Positions 37,447 through 40,084 of a stretch of DNA of 40,084 nt are shown in pieces. The notes beneath the pieces were generated by a model, which had not been told where the DNA came from, made no database searches, and worked only from the letters and a program-made list of their open reading frames with translations. The first letter of the stretch is position 1. Every line of letters starts with the position of its first letter. The translations under genes were made by a program, and so were the position numbers. The DNA is from Iphinoe sp. HA4291-MV1 (GTDB lineage Bacteria > Cyanobacteriota > Cyanobacteriia > Cyanobacteriales > Nostocaceae), in the NCBI GenBank assembly GCA_019359415.1, contig JAHHHH010000071.1, positions 1-40,084 of the forward strand. Reading direction: 5' to 3'.

Positions 37447-39999
37447 ATGACTAGCAACCCAGAACCAAATATTCAGCAGCAAGCAGAAAATTCAACGCTT
37501 TCTGGTGGAATGCAAGCGATTCAAGGTGACAATAATATTCAACTTCAAGGAGATAGTAAATTAGTTATACAAAAAATCCTTGAGAATGTTCAGGCTGGCG
37601 GGAATATAACAGTAGGAGACATTCAACAGATTTACCAAATTGTTATCAATTTGAGTAAGATTCCTAAACCAACGGGTTTTCCCCAAAACATTCCCTCCAG
37701 TAGCACAGATAAGTTTGTCGGACGATCGCGGGAATTAGAACGCCTCCACCAACAGTTACAACGAAATCATGAAGTCGTCATTGCTGCTGTTGAAGGTATG
37801 GGGGGAGTTGGGAAAACAGAATTAGCAATCCAGTACTCACTGCTACACTTACAGTTGGACACTTACCCAGGCGGGATTTGCTGGCTACGCGCAAGAGAAG
37901 AAGATATTAGTTTGCAGATAATACAATTTGCGAGAATAAATTTGGGCTTGCAGCCGCCAGAAGATTTGGAGTTACCAGAGCGGGTACGCTGGTGTTGGCA
38001 GCGTTGGCACCAAGGAAACACGCTTGTGGTTGTGGATGATGTGAAAAATTACAGTCAGATAAAACCATTACTACCACCACAACCATCCCAGTTTAAAGTA
38101 CTCATTACCACACGACTCAAGTTAGATTTAGCTGGTTCTCTGTTTTTGGAAGTTTTGCAGGAAAAAGATGCACTCTTATTATTGACTCAATTGGTTGGAG
38201 AAGAAAAGGTCACCCAAGAAGCGATAAAAGCAAAAGAACTCGTTCAGCGTTTAGGTTACTTACCTCTGGCATTGCAATTAGTCGGGCGGTATGTGAAAAA
38301 GCGTAAGATATCTTTGACTGAAATGCTGCGACGCTTGGAGGAAAAAGGGCTAGGGCATCCTTCTTTAATAGTGAATGAAAATGACCCCACTTGGACTCTC
38401 AATATCAAACGTGGAGTTGCAGCTGCTTTTGAATTGAGTTGGGAAGAATTAAGTGAGTCTGCGCAAGAGTTAGGTTGTTTACTAAGTTTATTTGCTTTGG
38501 CTCCTATTCTTTGGTTACTGGTGGAAGGTGCTGCTGCTGAGAAAGACGCAGAAGAACTGGAAGATGCCAGAGTAGAATTAGAAAACTTGCACTTGCTTAC
38601 GGGCGAAGATACTTATCTGTTACATCAGTTAATTCGCGAGTTTCTGAGAAACAAGCAAAAGAACTTAGCTTCAGGCGACTCGCAGAAGTCTAGTTTTTGC
38701 CAAGCAATGGTAGAAGTGGCGAAAGATATTCCTGATACACCTACTCACAAAGAAATCACAACCTTAACTCCTGCTATCCCACATTTAGCAGAAGTGGCAC
38801 AAAATCTGATTGATACAGTCAGTGATGAAAATTTAATTTCGGCTTTTGCTGGCTTGGGTAAATTTTATTATGGACAGGGTTTGTATGCGCTGGCTCAACC
38901 GTGGTTAGAGGAATGTGTATCAGTCGTCCAATCCCGTTTGGGAGAAGAACACCTCGATGTCGCCACCAGTTACAACAACTTGGCATCACTCTACGAATCC
39001 CAAGGACGGTACACTGATGCAGAACCACTCTACATCAAAGCTTTGGAACTATACCAACGCCTGCTGGGAGATGAGCACCCGGATGTCGCCACCAGTTACA
39101 GCGGCTTGGCAGAACTCTACCATTCCCAAGGACGGTACACTGAAGCTGAACCACTTCTTCTCAAAGCATTGGAACTCAGACAACGCCTGCTAGGAGATGA
39201 GCACCCGCATGTCGCCACCAGTTACAACAACTTGGCATCACTCTACGAATCCCAAGGACGGTACACTGATGCTGAACCACTCTACATCAAAGCATTGCAA
39301 CTAAGCCAACGCCTGCTGGGAAATGAGCACCCTTATGTCGCCTTCAGTTACAACAACTTGGCAGAACTCTACCGTTCTCAAGGACGGTACACTGAAGCTG
39401 AACCACTCTACATCAAAGCATTGCAACTAAGCCAACGCCTGCTAGGAGATGAGCACCCTCATGTCGCCACCAGTTACAACAACTTGGCTGGGCTCTACTC
39501 ATCCCTTGGACGGTACACTGAAGCTGAACCACTCTTCATCAAAGCATTGCAACTAAGCCAACGCCTGCTCTTAGATGAACATCCCGATGTCGCCTCCAGT
39601 TACAACAACTTGGCAATGCTCTACTATTTCCAAGGACGGTACACTGATGCAGAACCACTCTACATCAAAGCTTTGGAACTAAGGCGACGCCTGCTCTTAG
39701 ATGAACATCCCGATGTCGCCTCCAGTTACAACAACTTGGCAATGCTCTACTATTCCCAAGGACGGTACACTGAAGCTGAACCACTCTTCATCAAAGCTTT
39801 GGAACTAAACCAACGCCTGCTGGGAGAAGAGCATCCCGATGTCGCCACCAGTTACAACAATTTGGGATTACTCTACAAATCCCAAGGACGGTACACTGAA
39901 GCTGAACCACTCTTCATCAAAGCTTTGGAACTAAGGCAACGCCTGCTCTTAGATGAACATAGAACTTACGCATTGACAATCAAGACAAAAAGTGCGTAA
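37447..39999 (+). CDS. NB-ARC STAND NTPase with kinesin-light-chain-type TPRs
   Basis: 850 residues. An Asn/Gln/Gly-rich N-terminus (TLSGGMQAIQGDNNIQLQGD) and helices come first, then the boundary IPKPTGFPQNIP...FVGR. The NB-ARC core has Walker A at 117-124 (GMGGVGKT), Walker B at 192-198 (TLVVVDD), VLITTR and the LGYLPLALQL motif, followed by a winged helix (LLHQLIREFL). Residues about 498-833 are eight 42-residue TPRs (GDEHPDVATSYNNLASLYES type). STAND NTPases are inactive until the repeats sense a ligand, then oligomerise; many bacterial ones are antiphage NLR-like proteins. The gene ends abruptly, LLDEHRTYALTIKTKSA, within a 36-bp palindromic insertion. The C-terminus is therefore non-native, and a longer repeat array or an end domain may be lost. 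No effector domain is fused. Confidence 0.9.
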   Translation: MTSNPEPNIQQQAENSTLSGGMQAIQGDNNIQLQGDSKLVIQKILENVQAGGNITVGDIQQIYQIVINLSKIPKPTGFPQNIPSSSTDKFVGRSRELERLHQQLQRNHEVVIAAVEGMGGVGKTELAIQYSLLHLQLDTYPGGICWLRAREEDISLQIIQFARINLGLQPPEDLELPERVRWCWQRWHQGNTLVVVDDVKNYSQIKPLLPPQPSQFKVLITTRLKLDLAGSLFLEVLQEKDALLLLTQLVGEEKVTQEAIKAKELVQRLGYLPLALQLVGRYVKKRKISLTEMLRRLEEKGLGHPSLIVNENDPTWTLNIKRGVAAAFELSWEELSESAQELGCLLSLFALAPILWLLVEGAAAEKDAEELEDARVELENLHLLTGEDTYLLHQLIREFLRNKQKNLASGDSQKSSFCQAMVEVAKDIPDTPTHKEITTLTPAIPHLAEVAQNLIDTVSDENLISAFAGLGKFYYGQGLYALAQPWLEECVSVVQSRLGEEHLDVATSYNNLASLYESQGRYTDAEPLYIKALELYQRLLGDEHPDVATSYSGLAELYHSQGRYTEAEPLLLKALELRQRLLGDEHPHVATSYNNLASLYESQGRYTDAEPLYIKALQLSQRLLGNEHPYVAFSYNNLAELYRSQGRYTEAEPLYIKALQLSQRLLGDEHPHVATSYNNLAGLYSSLGRYTEAEPLFIKALQLSQRLLLDEHPDVASSYNNLAMLYYFQGRYTDAEPLYIKALELRRRLLLDEHPDVASSYNNLAMLYYSQGRYTEAEPLFIKALELNQRLLGEEHPDVATSYNNLGLLYKSQGRYTEAEPLFIKALELRQRLLLDEHRTYALTIKTKSA
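38938..39945. repeat. Eight tandem 126-bp repeats encoding TPRs
   Basis: Units such as CAAGGACGGTACACTGA and GTTACAACAACTTGGC recur every 126 bp with few changes, as in other cyanobacterial NB-ARC-TPR genes. The homogeneity implies recent expansion. Confidence 0.9.
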
Positions 40000-40000
40000 G
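39965..40000. repeat. 36-bp palindromic insertion at the 3' end of the NB-ARC gene
   Basis: CTTACGCA (39965-39972) and its perfect inverse TGCGTAAG (39993-40000) enclose 20 bp. It starts directly after the LLDEH repeat beginning and supplies the stop codon TAA (39997-39999). This CTTACGCA..TGCGTAAG type is known as a common cyanobacterial end motif. Confidence 0.7.
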
Positions 40001-40084
40001 GAGAATTCAGAAAAAAACTAGCGATCGCTATTTACCAGAGGCGTGAAAAACAGATAATTTACTTGTTTGTGTTTAGGGTTCGGA

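Noticed and set aside
1-40084. Search for tRNA, rRNA, reverse transcriptase/DGR or CRISPR-Cas
   Set aside because: No cloverleaf with a T-loop consensus, no rRNA-like segment, no RT motifs (YxDD) and no Cas proteins were seen; IscB is the only RNA-guided nuclease.

Overview
The window looks like chromosomal or large-plasmid DNA of a filamentous, probably heterocystous, cyanobacterium (Nostocales). This rests on scattered HIP1 octamers (GCGATCGC), Nostoc-type short tandem and small dispersed repeats, and typical cyanobacterial families: CHAT-TPR, CHASE2, DUF928, pentapeptide and NB-ARC-TPR proteins. No rRNA, tRNA, CRISPR array or housekeeping gene was seen, so it is an accessory region.

Layout. 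(1) 1-5050: gene decay. It holds the 3' end of an IS5-type transposase beside a cut-off gene, an intact membrane pentapeptide protein, an Rpn-type nuclease remnant abutting a truncated Ser/Thr kinase, and a GIY-YIG gene split by a 120-bp palindromic element. (2) 5160-10930: a minus-strand accessory block. It holds a cytosine methyltransferase encoded in a second frame inside a longer gene, a Cys-rich protein, a winged-helix-like protein, an IscB nuclease with its upstream omega-RNA region, and a divergent XRE regulator with an inverted-repeat operator. (3) 10980-24130: a minus-strand caspase-like cluster. Three near-identical secreted TPR-CHAT proteins surround a DUF928 protein, a CHASE2 membrane sensor and a small CHAT protease. 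The sensor and the protease share one roughly 95-residue domain. (4) 24560-35054: a phage head module: portal (minus strand), protease, possible scaffold, decoration protein, gpE-type capsid, HhH protein and both terminase subunits. A DUF5674/HicB-type cassette sits inside it. No tail, lysis or integrase genes are visible. (5) 35336-40000: an FHA membrane protein, a 125-residue adaptor-like protein and an NB-ARC-TPR STAND NTPase.

How it fits together. Regions 3 and 5 look like multi-gene conflict or cell-fate systems in which small shared modules probably link sensors to effectors. The C-terminal module of the pentapeptide protein (region 1) recurs as the stand-alone 125-residue protein in region 5. 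The domain pair in region 3 suggests that the CHASE2 receptor recruits the CHAT protease.

The other theme is invasion of genes by miniature palindromic repeats. There are insertions in the GIY-YIG gene (120 bp), the methyltransferase frame (27 bp, inside a HIP1 site), iscB (about 228 bp, still in frame), the omega-RNA (41-bp hairpin) and the 3' end of the NB-ARC gene (36 bp). All assignments come from reading sequence and translations by eye. No database search was run.
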